64,000 bases of DNA, taken from NCBI RefSeq assembly GCF_014896945.1, contig NZ_CP054719.1, positions 83,153 to 147,152 on the forward strand, in the 5' to 3' direction. The notes beneath the pieces are model-generated. The model ran no database searches. It had not been told where the DNA came from and saw only the letters and a list, made by a program, of their open reading frames with translations. This document shows, piece by piece, positions 37,932 through 46,156 of the stretch; the stretch's first letter is position 1, and every line of letters begins with the position of its first letter. Origin of the DNA: Candidatus Bodocaedibacter vickermanii. Lineage in GTDB: Bacteria > Pseudomonadota > Alphaproteobacteria > UBA6184. Both the position numbers and the translations under genes were made by a program.

Positions 37932-39041
37932 ATGGCTGGAGTAGCAGCAATAGGCGGGACAGCTGATCCTATTGAAAAAAGAAAAACAGCAATGATCGAT
38001 GAAGCTGAAGAGAAGGAGCAGTTTGATTCCATGATGCAAGTAGAACGTGCAAAAGGGGATCAAAAAGCAGCAGAACATGGCAGTGATGTTCTTAAAGGAT
38101 TATTCGCTGATCCAGAAAAAATGCTGAAATTATGGTTGATGAATGAAACCAAGCCCAACCCATTTGCTCAAGAACAAAAAGATCCTATGGAAACGTTTGG
38201 AAAGTTTTTGCAATCGATGTTGATGCAAACACAAACGGATTCGTTGAATAAATTAAAAGATACTATGGTGCGTAATAACAAATATTCAGCAACAGGGTTA
38301 ATGGGACAAATGGTGGAAATTGAATCTGATAAAATGAACATTGCACCCGGACGCAAAATTGTGCAGAACTTTGCTGTTCCAGACGCAGCTTCGGCATTTG
38401 AAGTAGAAATCAAAAATGCATCAGATGAAGTTGTATATCGTAATCAAGCTTTTAACGTAAGCTCAGGTATCAACCAATTTACATGGGACGGGGTTGATAA
38501 CGAAGGTAAACTGCTGCCAATTGGAGAGTATAAAATTTCAGTTTCTTTAAAGAAAGAAGTTAAAAATGAGGATGGTTCACCTAAGCTTGAGCATATGGAA
38601 TATGCGGTAGATTTGGATGGAAAACAAATTCACGACAAGATTGAAACTCTTTCAATGATTGATCGTGAAGTTCAATTTGCTTATGAAATACCCGAAGGTT
38701 TAGCAGGTATGAAGTATGCTTCTGTGTGGATTTTGAATTCAAAAAACCAAGCAGTGCACAAAACTGAAATTGAAGCAAAAGGTGGGCAAAAGGGCGTATA
38801 CAGTTGGAATTGCCTGGATGCTTCGGGACACAGGGTTCCAGAAGATATCTATTCAGTTCAAATAAACTTTAAAGATGAAAAACGCAAGATGCTTGAAACT
38901 GATAAACAGGCAGTCATTCGTGTGACCGGAAAAGTTCAAGGCGTTGAAGTTAATGATAATGGCGAACCCAACTTAATAACGTCACGCATTAAAGCACCAT
39001 TGTCTACAGTAAAACGAATTGTTAGTGAAAACGGATTATAA
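37932..39041 (+). CDS. flgD: Flagellar hook cap protein FlgD
   Basis: Caps the growing hook. A segment FGKFLQSMLMQTQTDSLNKL corresponds to the N-terminal export region, and two FlgD Ig-like units are visible: GINQFTWDGVDNEGKLLPIG and GVYSWNCLDASGHRVPEDIY. At 369 residues it is larger than the usual ~230, because of the second Ig-like unit and a charged tail. AAAGGAG lies upstream, and flgE follows by 17 nt. Confidence 0.88.
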   Translation: MAGVAAIGGTADPIEKRKTAMIDEAEEKEQFDSMMQVERAKGDQKAAEHGSDVLKGLFADPEKMLKLWLMNETKPNPFAQEQKDPMETFGKFLQSMLMQTQTDSLNKLKDTMVRNNKYSATGLMGQMVEIESDKMNIAPGRKIVQNFAVPDAASAFEVEIKNASDEVVYRNQAFNVSSGINQFTWDGVDNEGKLLPIGEYKISVSLKKEVKNEDGSPKLEHMEYAVDLDGKQIHDKIETLSMIDREVQFAYEIPEGLAGMKYASVWILNSKNQAVHKTEIEAKGGQKGVYSWNCLDASGHRVPEDIYSVQINFKDEKRKMLETDKQAVIRVTGKVQGVEVNDNGEPNLITSRIKAPLSTVKRIVSENGL

Positions 39042-39058
39042 TAAAAAGGAGATAAAAC

Positions 39059-40420
39059 ATGAGTATCGTAACAGCACAATCAGGCGTAAAAGCAGCCCAG
39101 GTCGCAATGGGCGTATCAGTAGAAAACGTGGTTAGTGCCCAAAACGTTGGTGGTAAATCTGCAGCAGTTGACTTTTCAGCCGTGGTAACATCAGGGACAA
39201 CAGGATCATATTCTCCAGGAGCTGTGAACACGCTGGTTTCTCGTAACGTCTCTGAGCAGGGTATTTTGAAAAGTACGGGTGTTGCCACGCATATTGCAAT
39301 TACAGGTGTTAACGGATTTGTTATTACTAAAAACTCATTAACGGCGGGTGAGGGGCAATTTGGATTAAAACGAGGCGGAGCATTTAACCGTAACCAACAA
39401 GGATTTTTGGAAGATAAAGGTGTTTTTTTAATGGGGTGGCCAGTAGGTGCAAACGGTTCTGTGAAAGCGGGTATTAACCAAGAGGTTGTAGATGATTTGG
39501 TTCCAATCCAGGTTAACCAGGTTGCGGGTGTTGTTCGACAGACTACAGAAGTTGAGTTTAGCGGAAACTTATCGTCAGGGTCAGCAACGCCTGTGGGAGA
39601 ATCATTTACAAAAACCCAACGTATTTTTGATAGCATGGGAACTCCTCATAACTTAATTTTTACATTCAAAAGATTGCCCGCAGGCGGAGATTCTGATAAC
39701 CAAGTTCAATACTCAACTGAGGTAACAGTAGAAGGAGGTGTTGTCAAACGCAACGATACGTCTGGGGCGATTATTGGTTCTGCTGGAACGCCTATGATTG
39801 TAAGTTTTAACCAACTTGGACAATTTAACTTATGTGATTATGGTCAGGCAACAGAATCGAACATGTCTCCTAAATTGTGCGTTGAATGGACGAGTCCAAC
39901 GATTAACTCTGCTCCGTTAGAAATGACATTAAAGCTAGGTAAAGGAAAGGGAGCAACCCCAACAGTCTGGACAGGAGCTGCTGAACCGTTGGCGGAAGGT
40001 AACCTAACAGCATATGATGGTAGCTCATTAATTACATATAGCCAACAAGATGGTTTGGGGTATGGTCGATTTGAAAATATCCGTATTGAAGAAGATGGAA
40101 CTGTCAGTGCGTTGTTTAGTAATGGACGAAGTGTGGCAATTGCAAGATTGGCAATGGGAACGGTAGCTAGTCCCAACGATTTGGAATTTGTGACGGGTAA
40201 CATTTTTTATGAAACACGTAAATCAGGTTCTATCGTGTTAGGTCAGGCTGGTGAAAATGGACTTGGAAAGATTAAATCGGGTGCTTTGGAAAGCTCGACA
40301 GTATCCTTGGATCAAGAGTTTGGTAAAATTATGGAATTAAAGATTTACCACCAAGGATGTTTGATGTCCATGAAACAAGCGGACAGAATGGCAGAAGAGT
40401 TGATGCAAATCATGAAATAA
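39059..40420 (+). CDS. flgE: Flagellar hook protein FlgE
   Basis: Subunit of the flagellar hook, exported by the flagellar T3SS. D1-like start (VNGFVITKNS ... KRGGAFNRNQQGFLEDKGVFLMGWP), D2-like central domain at residues about 164-339 (FSGNLSSGSATPVGESFTKT to LGYGRFENI), and a C-terminal heptad region (DQEFGKIMELKIYHQG). The C-terminus diverges from the canonical sequence, and the N-terminal D0 helix is unusual (MSIVTAQSGVKAAQVAMGVS). AAAAGGAG lies upstream, and a terminator follows. Confidence 0.85.
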   Translation: MSIVTAQSGVKAAQVAMGVSVENVVSAQNVGGKSAAVDFSAVVTSGTTGSYSPGAVNTLVSRNVSEQGILKSTGVATHIAITGVNGFVITKNSLTAGEGQFGLKRGGAFNRNQQGFLEDKGVFLMGWPVGANGSVKAGINQEVVDDLVPIQVNQVAGVVRQTTEVEFSGNLSSGSATPVGESFTKTQRIFDSMGTPHNLIFTFKRLPAGGDSDNQVQYSTEVTVEGGVVKRNDTSGAIIGSAGTPMIVSFNQLGQFNLCDYGQATESNMSPKLCVEWTSPTINSAPLEMTLKLGKGKGATPTVWTGAAEPLAEGNLTAYDGSSLITYSQQDGLGYGRFENIRIEEDGTVSALFSNGRSVAIARLAMGTVASPNDLEFVTGNIFYETRKSGSIVLGQAGENGLGKIKSGALESSTVSLDQEFGKIMELKIYHQGCLMSMKQADRMAEELMQIMK

Positions 40421-40445
40421 ACTTACTTAACATTATCATAAGATT

Positions 40446-40470
40446 CAGCCCCCTGCATGGGGGCTGTTTT
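40446..40470 (+). terminator. Terminator of the fliK-flgD-flgE operon
   Basis: CAGCCCCC (40446-40453) pairs with GGGGGCTG (40459-40466), followed by TTTT. Confidence 0.85.
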
Positions 40471-40483
40471 AGTTAACCATTTG

Positions 40484-40512
40484 TTTAGAGTGCGTGCCTT
40501 ATCCTGTATAAA
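40484..40512 (+). promoter_or_regulatory. Candidate sigma-70 promoter for the Sec-exported hook-domain gene
   Basis: TTTAGA (40484-40489), 17-nt spacer, TATAAA (40507-40512), 19 nt before the ATG. No sigma-54 motif was seen, so this gene is apparently outside the flagellar regulon. Confidence 0.45.
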
Positions 40513-40530
40513 ACAAAATATGGTGGTAAA

Positions 40531-42282
40531 ATGAAAAAACTCATAAAATTAATTGCATGTTTAAATATTGGTGCTTCGTCAATTGCAATGGGATCAACAC
40601 TTGAAGTTATTGATGGCGGTGGATATTTAGTTGGGGTGGATCGCATCAGTCAACAAGAAGTTCGATTGGTTCGTGAAGGTGTATTTCATTATAACCCCAG
40701 TACTGGTGAGTTTGAAAATGATGAGGTTAGATTACTTGCGTGGTCAGAGGAAACAACACGTAAAAGAGATTTTAGTGTAGAGCTCCTAACCAAACAGGTC
40801 TGTCTACCTACTACCGAATTTGAGTTTTACGGCAACTTATCATCAGGTTCAGCAACGCCAGTTGGAGAATCATTTACAAAAACACAGTGTATTTTTGATA
40901 ATTTAGGAACATCTCATAACCTAATCTTTACATTTAAGAGATTGCCAGCAGGTTTGAATGCGGACAATCGAATTCAATACTCAACTGAGGTCACTGTAGA
41001 AGGGGGCGTTGTCAAACGTAACGATATGTCTGGAGCGGTTATCGACCTTTCGGACGTTCCTATGATTGTGACGTTTAATCAATGTGGGCTATTGAACTTA
41101 CTTGATTATGGTCAATCTAGTGAATCGAATGTACCGCCAAAACTATATATTGAATGGATGAATCCTAGTATTAATGCTGCTCCATTAGCCATTGATCTTA
41201 AGTTGGGGAAAGGAAAAGGAGCAAGCCCAACGGCCTGGACAGGAGCTTCGGAACCATTTGCAAACGGAAATCTAACGGCGTATGATGGCAACTCATTGAT
41301 TGCATATAGCCAACAATATGGCGGGTATGCAATTTCTAAAATTTTAAGTGCGAAAGAGCCGTTGCGATTTTCGTGGATTAAACAGGCAACAGGATTATCA
41401 ACGCATCTTTCAAAGATTCCACATGGGACAGTTCGCGCAACCTCTGAAATTGAACTTAGCGGAAACTTATCGTCAGGTGCAGCAACGCCGGTTGGAGAAT
41501 CATTTACAAAAACCCAACGTGTTTTTGATAGTGTGGGAACACCCCATAACTTAATTTTCGCATTTACAAGATTACCCGAAGGAACAGATTCTGATAACCA
41601 AGTTCAATACTCAACTGAGGTCACAGTAGAGGGGGGCGTTGTCAAACGTAACGATACGTCTGGGGCGGTTATCGACCTTTTGGGCGTTCCTATGATTGTA
41701 AGTTTTAACCAACTTGGACAACTTAACTTATGTGATTATGGTCAGGCAACAGAATCTAACATAGCTCCTGAGTTGTATATTGAATGGAACGATGTATCTA
41801 TAAATTCTGAGCCTCAAACTATTAAACTTAACCTTGGTAAAGGAAAGAGATCAAGTCCAACTGTATGGGCAAGAGCTTCTGACTCAATGGCAGAGGGAAA
41901 TCTTACTGCATATGACGGGAACTCATTGATTACATATAGCCATCAAGATGGGTTAGGTTATGGTCAATATGAAAGTGTAACCGTGAGTGATGTCGGAAAA
42001 GTAACGGCACACTACAGCAATCGAAATTCCATAGATATTGGGAATCTAGCCGTTGCAATTATTCCAAACCCAGGTGGGTTAAAACAAATGGGTGCCTCAT
42101 ATCGTGTGACTGAATTATCCGGTCTGCCAACGATTTCTTTTGGCGGGCAACCCGGCTGGGGTAAGTTAAAGTTTATAGCTCCACCTATTGCACGCATGGA
42201 TGCTGTTGATCAACCAGTGAAGGTTCTCCAATGTATGGATGGTGAGTTGATGGCGTTAGCGGAAGCTGCAGGCAATGATTAA
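40531..42282 (+). CDS. Sec-exported protein made of duplicated hook (FlgE) domain
   Basis: 583 residues. The N-terminus is a Sec signal (MKKLIKLIACLNIGASSIAM), which true hook proteins lack. A D1-like segment follows (VREGVFHYNPSTGEFENDEV), then two copies of the FlgE central domain: about residues 94-264 and 306-481, each starting with an LSSG(S/A)ATPVGESFTKT block and near-identical to flgE at the DNA level. The end resembles FlgE up to the GKVTAHYSNRNSIDIGNLAV region but lacks the D0 helices needed for polymerisation. Function unknown: an exapted surface or periplasmic protein is one possibility. Confidence 0.8.
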   Translation: MKKLIKLIACLNIGASSIAMGSTLEVIDGGGYLVGVDRISQQEVRLVREGVFHYNPSTGEFENDEVRLLAWSEETTRKRDFSVELLTKQVCLPTTEFEFYGNLSSGSATPVGESFTKTQCIFDNLGTSHNLIFTFKRLPAGLNADNRIQYSTEVTVEGGVVKRNDMSGAVIDLSDVPMIVTFNQCGLLNLLDYGQSSESNVPPKLYIEWMNPSINAAPLAIDLKLGKGKGASPTAWTGASEPFANGNLTAYDGNSLIAYSQQYGGYAISKILSAKEPLRFSWIKQATGLSTHLSKIPHGTVRATSEIELSGNLSSGAATPVGESFTKTQRVFDSVGTPHNLIFAFTRLPEGTDSDNQVQYSTEVTVEGGVVKRNDTSGAVIDLLGVPMIVSFNQLGQLNLCDYGQATESNIAPELYIEWNDVSINSEPQTIKLNLGKGKRSSPTVWARASDSMAEGNLTAYDGNSLITYSHQDGLGYGQYESVTVSDVGKVTAHYSNRNSIDIGNLAVAIIPNPGGLKQMGASYRVTELSGLPTISFGGQPGWGKLKFIAPPIARMDAVDQPVKVLQCMDGELMALAEAAGND

Positions 42283-42349
42283 CGAGAGGCCATTTAGGGT
42301 TTGTTAATATGGATGTGGTTTAATTAGATAAGTTTGAAAGAAATTATTC

Positions 42350-43852
42350 ATGTTATCACGCATTACGACTGTTGCTTTTCAGGGCATTCAAGCCGTTCCT
42401 GTGGATGTACAAGTCCAAATAGCGAATGGCTTGCCTGCCTTTAATATCGTTGGATTAGCCGATAAAACGGTTGCTGAATCCCGCGAACGCATTCGGTCTG
42501 CATTAACATCGATCGGACTAAGTTTACCCCCAAAACGAATCACTGTTAACTTATCGCCTGCGGATATGCAAAAAGAAGGCAGTCATTTTGATTTGCCCAT
42601 TGCAATTGCTGTATTAATTGGACTTGAAGTTATTTCTGCTGAGGTGTCGTCAGCTTATGTAGCCCTAGGAGAGCTATCATTAGCTGGGGATTTACTACCC
42701 GTGAACGGTGTATTACCTGCAGCATTTTATGCAGCATCTGAAGCTAAGAAAGTGATTTGCCCGCACAAAAATGGTCCGGAAGCCACTTGGGGCGGGGGGC
42801 AGGGCGTATTAGCCCCATTAACGCTAATCCAATTGATTCAGTGTTTGCAAGGCAAGATAGTATTAGAATCTCCAAAACCAGAGGTTCAGCAACATCGGCC
42901 AGAGACCGTCGATCTCAGTTTAGTCAAGGGGCAGGAAACCTCAAAACGAGCCTTAGAAATTACTGCAGCCGGTGGACACAACTTGCTAATGATCGGATCA
43001 CCTGGTGCTGGAAAATCATTATTAGCCGCGTGCTTGCCCGGGATCTTACCCGAGCTTACGCCTAAAGAAGCCTTGGAAGTCAGTATGATTCATAGTATTG
43101 CTGGCGTATTGAATGAGGGGGCTTTATTAAAAGATCGCCCGTTTAGGGCTCCTCATCATTCTGCATCCATGCCATCCTTAGTCGGTGGTGGGTTAAAAGC
43201 AAAACCCGGTGAAATATCGTTGGCACATAATGGAGTCTTGTTTCTGGATGAATTGCCTGAATTTCAACGCATGACGTTAGAAGCGTTGCGGCAACCCTTG
43301 GAAACAGGATCGGTGTCAATCAGCAGAGCCAATGCGCGTTATACATATCCTGCAGATGTTCAGTTTGTGGCAGCCATGAACCCCTGTCGATGTGGATACG
43401 GAGATGACCCTGTTAAAGCATGTTCAAAAGTACCTAAGTGTTTAGAAGAGTATCAATCAAAGATTTCAGGCCCACTAATGGATCGGATTGATTTAAAAGT
43501 ATATATGAAAGCGGTTGATTTAGATGTGTTTCGAGACAAAGCATCAGCTGAAAGTAGCGCTGTCGTAAAAACACGTATCATGAATGCCAGGAACTATCAA
43601 CAGCAACGTCTTAGTACCTTAGGAATACCGGTAAGCGTCAATGCCAACCTATCTCAAAAGCATATGGAAACTGCGTGTGCCTTATCGACAGACGTTGAGT
43701 CTTTTTGTTTTGATACGGCTCAAAAATTAAGTTTGAGTGCACGCGGGTTATTTCGTACATTAAAAGTAGCCAGGACAATTGCTGATTTAGATGAATCGGC
43801 TGAAATTCAAAAGAAGCACATATCCGAAGCATTTGCATATCGATTAATATAA
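42350..43852 (+). CDS. comM: ComM / YifB-type Mg-chelatase-like AAA+ ATPase
   Basis: Hexameric helicase that promotes branch migration during natural transformation in Vibrio and Haemophilus. The N-terminal Lon-like fold begins FQGIQAVPVDVQVQIANGLP. It has Walker A GSPGAGKSLL, Walker B VLFLDELPEF, and a Cys-containing zinc-like stretch (NPCRCGYGDD...CSKVPKC). At 500 residues it has standard length. Confidence 0.93.
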   Translation: MLSRITTVAFQGIQAVPVDVQVQIANGLPAFNIVGLADKTVAESRERIRSALTSIGLSLPPKRITVNLSPADMQKEGSHFDLPIAIAVLIGLEVISAEVSSAYVALGELSLAGDLLPVNGVLPAAFYAASEAKKVICPHKNGPEATWGGGQGVLAPLTLIQLIQCLQGKIVLESPKPEVQQHRPETVDLSLVKGQETSKRALEITAAGGHNLLMIGSPGAGKSLLAACLPGILPELTPKEALEVSMIHSIAGVLNEGALLKDRPFRAPHHSASMPSLVGGGLKAKPGEISLAHNGVLFLDELPEFQRMTLEALRQPLETGSVSISRANARYTYPADVQFVAAMNPCRCGYGDDPVKACSKVPKCLEEYQSKISGPLMDRIDLKVYMKAVDLDVFRDKASAESSAVVKTRIMNARNYQQQRLSTLGIPVSVNANLSQKHMETACALSTDVESFCFDTAQKLSLSARGLFRTLKVARTIADLDESAEIQKKHISEAFAYRLI

Positions 43853-43864
43853 GAAAGTATTAGT

Positions 43865-44659
43865 ATGTTTAAAAAACATTTTATTCACCAGGAATCTGCT
43901 CTACATAAAAAAATACATTACAGTTTAATGTTTGGGGGGCTTCATCATTTCTTTATGGGGCTTATATTGCTGTATGCCGTAATTAACGGGTTTTCAGGAA
44001 CTGTGTTTCAGACAGAGTCCTTTGTTTTTTATAAATCAAATATTAGTTCGATATTTTATTTCATTATGTTAACTGAGTTGGGTCTAAAGTTTTTGCTTAA
44101 TACAAAAGAATTTGTTAAAAAACCGTGGCATATATTAGAAGTTGGAATTTTAGTGGCTTCTTGGTTCTTGCCTGGATTTCTAGTTTTAATGACCTTTAGA
44201 TTCATTGCCTATTTATACACATTCCTTGATCACCCCGTAATCAACCGAGTCATCCATACATTTGTTCATTCTATTCCAACGTTGATGATGTCATCTTTAG
44301 TATTGTCAGGGTGTTTGGTGTGTTACAGTCTTTTGACAACAACCTTGTTTGGGAACGAATTTCCTGAGTTATTTGGACATATCGGAAAATCATTATTTAC
44401 ATTCATTCAGCTTATGACGTTCGATGATTGGATGGCCTATATATTACGACCAGTTATGGAGCTATATCCATGGTCATGGTTGATATTTATCTCTTTCATT
44501 GTTTTAATTGTTTTTGGTGTGATGAATGTTTTCGTAGGTACGATTGTTAACGCAATGAATTTTGTTGACGATGCTGCAGACGATCAGCCATCAATAACGG
44601 ATTTACAGAAACAAATTGCAGAACTCAAAGAGCTGATTCAGAAACAACATACAAAATAA
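43865..44659 (+). CDS. Single-domain voltage-gated-like cation channel (BacNav family)
   Basis: Six-TM subunit expected to form a tetramer in the inner membrane. The pore helix/filter region is KSLFTFIQLMTFDDWMAYIL; the filter TFDDW sits where NaChBac has TLESW, with Asp in place of Glu. S6 is FISFIVLIVFGVMNVFVGTIV, followed by a C-terminal coiled coil (ITDLQKQIAELKELIQKQ), a family trait. The S4 region (RFIAYLYTFLDHPVINRVIH) has very few Arg/Lys, so voltage sensing may be weak. It lies directly after the comM-like gene. Confidence 0.8.
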   Translation: MFKKHFIHQESALHKKIHYSLMFGGLHHFFMGLILLYAVINGFSGTVFQTESFVFYKSNISSIFYFIMLTELGLKFLLNTKEFVKKPWHILEVGILVASWFLPGFLVLMTFRFIAYLYTFLDHPVINRVIHTFVHSIPTLMMSSLVLSGCLVCYSLLTTTLFGNEFPELFGHIGKSLFTFIQLMTFDDWMAYILRPVMELYPWSWLIFISFIVLIVFGVMNVFVGTIVNAMNFVDDAADDQPSITDLQKQIAELKELIQKQHTK

Positions 44660-44665
44660 GTTGTA

Positions 44666-44724
44666 CCAGGGATGATCCCTGGCAACGTGCCGTTGCATCC
44701 GATAGTTTGATTGAGGGGGGGGGG
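44666..44724. repeat. Palindromes and poly-G tract after the channel gene
   Basis: CCAGGGATGATCCCTGG (44666-44682) shares its last G with GCAACG-TGC-CGTTGC (44682-44696). A run of ten G (44715-44724) then abuts the MITE-like element. Confidence 0.85.
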
Positions 44725-44959
44725 CACAACTGTTGAAAGTGATCAGAAGAGGTGTTTAACGATATTAAAATCACCCACTTAAACACCAAGCTATGAATGT
44801 TATAAAAAACTTCATATTGTGTAAAATAGTCGCATATCTATTACTTAATTCATACATATCTGTATGATTGACACAATTAATCGGTTTATCAATGATTTTC
44901 CCTGTTCTATTGATTTGTTGTCAAAAATATTCTTTTTCTAATCACTTTCAACAGTTGTG
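44725..44959. mobile_element. MITE-like element, copy 2 (235 bp)
   Basis: Identical by eye to 8878-9112, including both inverted termini. It is flanked by ten G on the left and ten on the right (44960-44969), which could be a target duplication within a homopolymer or slippage products. No coding capacity. Confidence 0.85.
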
Positions 44960-44996
44960 GGGGGGGGGGCGGATTTCAAATAACGAAAGCCGTAAG

Positions 44997-45035
44997 GCAG
45001 CATGATGCTGCACCCATTAGGCAACGTGCCGTTGC
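44997..45035. repeat. Two H1 palindromes
   Basis: GCAGCA-TGA-TGCTGC (44997-45011) and GCAACG-TGC-CGTTGC (45021-45035). Confidence 0.8.
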
Positions 45036-45084
45036 ATCCGTTAGATTAGATTGGGTGTGGTTTGAGATGTGGGGGAATTGTGAG

Positions 45085-45640
45085 AATTTGAACCTACCTT
45101 CGGCGCAGGATCATTAGGGTTGAAAAATGAATTTGAGATATTTTGTTGAAGAGTGTGCTTTCGTTCCTTCCTTATTAAATTCTGAAGGCACTGTGTGTAA
45201 AGCTTTCAGAGTTAAGTTTATAGAATCCGTGTCAGACCACATCGGATCTAACCTAATGGATACAGCGTCACGCTGTTTAAAACCGAGAGAATCCCCAGTA
45301 ACCCGCACGTGCAAAAAGAACCCCATTTCTTACACGAATGGGGAAAGGCGGACTTTAGTATAAAATACAAAGTCGTGTTTTACGAGCCCGTCGGCTCTAG
45401 GGGTTGTTTACAGGGCTGTGACTACTGATCGGGTAGTTTGAGTTCCTGTACTGGAGATTCGATTCGGCATGTCGTCCTTGAGTGGTTCAACCAAAGCTTC
45501 GTCGCGGATCTGGTTAGGGATCCTTTGGCTGAAAGTTTCAAAGACGTAGAACGAAAAAAGGCTACCCAGGTTTTTGGGTAGCCTCTTCGCAATTCTAGCT
45601 ATCAGTATACATAGTTGATTTGGATTGTCAAGAGCAATCT
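45085..45640 (+). repeat. 0.55-kb structured element, copy B
   Basis: Plus-strand copy of the element at 9655-10215, with the same ordered landmarks. Small frames (45127-45363, 45408-45650) run through it but are not preserved in the other copies. Confidence 0.8.
45604..45631 (-). promoter_or_regulatory. Sigma-70 promoter inside element copy B
   Basis: Minus strand TTGACA (45626-45631), 16-nt spacer, TATACT (45604-45609). It fires leftward into the GGCTACCC hairpin. Confidence 0.75.
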
Positions 45641-45765
45641 GCGATTGCATGCGTTAAGTTAGATTCGATATGTTTGGACACGGATTATAAAAAACAACCT
45701 AGCACCTGCTTAAGTTATCAATGTTTTAAAGTGGTTAAAAACCCAATGGGTGCAGCATCATGCTG
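45641..45765. repeat. Single diverged copy of the 132-bp unit
   Basis: Contains GCGATTGCATGCGTTAAG, an ACACGGATTATAAAAAACAA segment, CTGCTTAAGTTATCAATG and GTGCAGCATCATGCTGG, in the order found in the array at 9182-9650. Confidence 0.75.
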
Positions 45766-45839
45766 GCGGCTCAAGGGCGCTTTACGCGCCAGAGCGGCGG
45801 TTGCCGCTATCAAATCGCGTTGCGATTTGCTTGAGCCGC
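45766..45839 (+). repeat. Cloverleaf-folding repeat, copy 2 (74 nt)
   Basis: Outer stem GCGGCTCAAG (45766-45775) pairs with CTTGAGCCGC (45830-45839), 10 pairs. Three arms: GGCGC-tttac-GCGCC, AGCGGC-ggtt-GCCGCT, CAAATCG-cgttg-CGATTTG, separated by AG and AT. Arm order equals copy 1 read on its minus strand, but paired bases differ in two arms. The segment from 45840 to 46064 has only H2-like repeat fragments and no gene. Confidence 0.75.
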
Positions 45840-46064
45840 ATAGACGCAGAGGTTGGCATACATGAGAGAGTTGATACAGCTAGTGGTATGCTGCTGCACC
45901 CGATGAGGTAAATCGAGTGTGGTCTGGCACGGATTTCAATTATTACAAACATCATTACCTAATGGATGCCGGATTCAATGGGGGTACTCGAATAAATTCC
46001 TGAACTGGTTGCAACGTTGTTGTTTATAATCCGTGTCAGATCCCATCGGATCTACCTATAGGGT

Positions 46065-46097
46065 CCAGGGATCATCCCTGGTGCAACGTCACGTTGC
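46065..46097. repeat. Palindromes just upstream of the holB promoter
   Basis: CCAGGGATCATCCCTGG (46065-46081) and GCAACG-TCA-CGTTGC (46083-46097). Confidence 0.85.
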
Positions 46098-46108
46098 GCT
46101 TATTTTTC

Positions 46109-46136
46109 TTGACAATTGGATGGTACACCTTAGGAT
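46109..46136 (+). promoter_or_regulatory. Promoter for holB-metG
   Basis: TTGACA (46109-46114), 16-nt spacer, TAGGAT (46131-46136), with AAAGGA before the holB ATG. The 16-nt spacer recurs in most promoters proposed in this window. Confidence 0.6.
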
Positions 46137-46156
46137 GAAGACCGAAAGGATGTTTT

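Noticed and set aside
44682..44696. H1 palindromes as sigma-54 promoters (TGGCA...TTGCA)
   Set aside because: The GG-GC spacing is 12 bp, not 10, and the symmetric stem explains the resemblance.
45408..45650. Open frame of 80 codons on the minus strand inside element copy B
   Set aside because: Part of the frame is deleted in copy C and frame-shifted in copy A; it would also have to be translated through the promoter-proximal hairpin.
45766..45839. A tRNA gene, because of the 74-nt cloverleaf
   Set aside because: The outer stem has 10 pairs, there is no 7-nt anticodon loop, no GTTC-type T-loop and no CCA-compatible end.
44660..46100. CRISPR array in the repeat islands
   Set aside because: Repeats are unequal, spacers are shared rather than unique, and no cas genes lie nearby.
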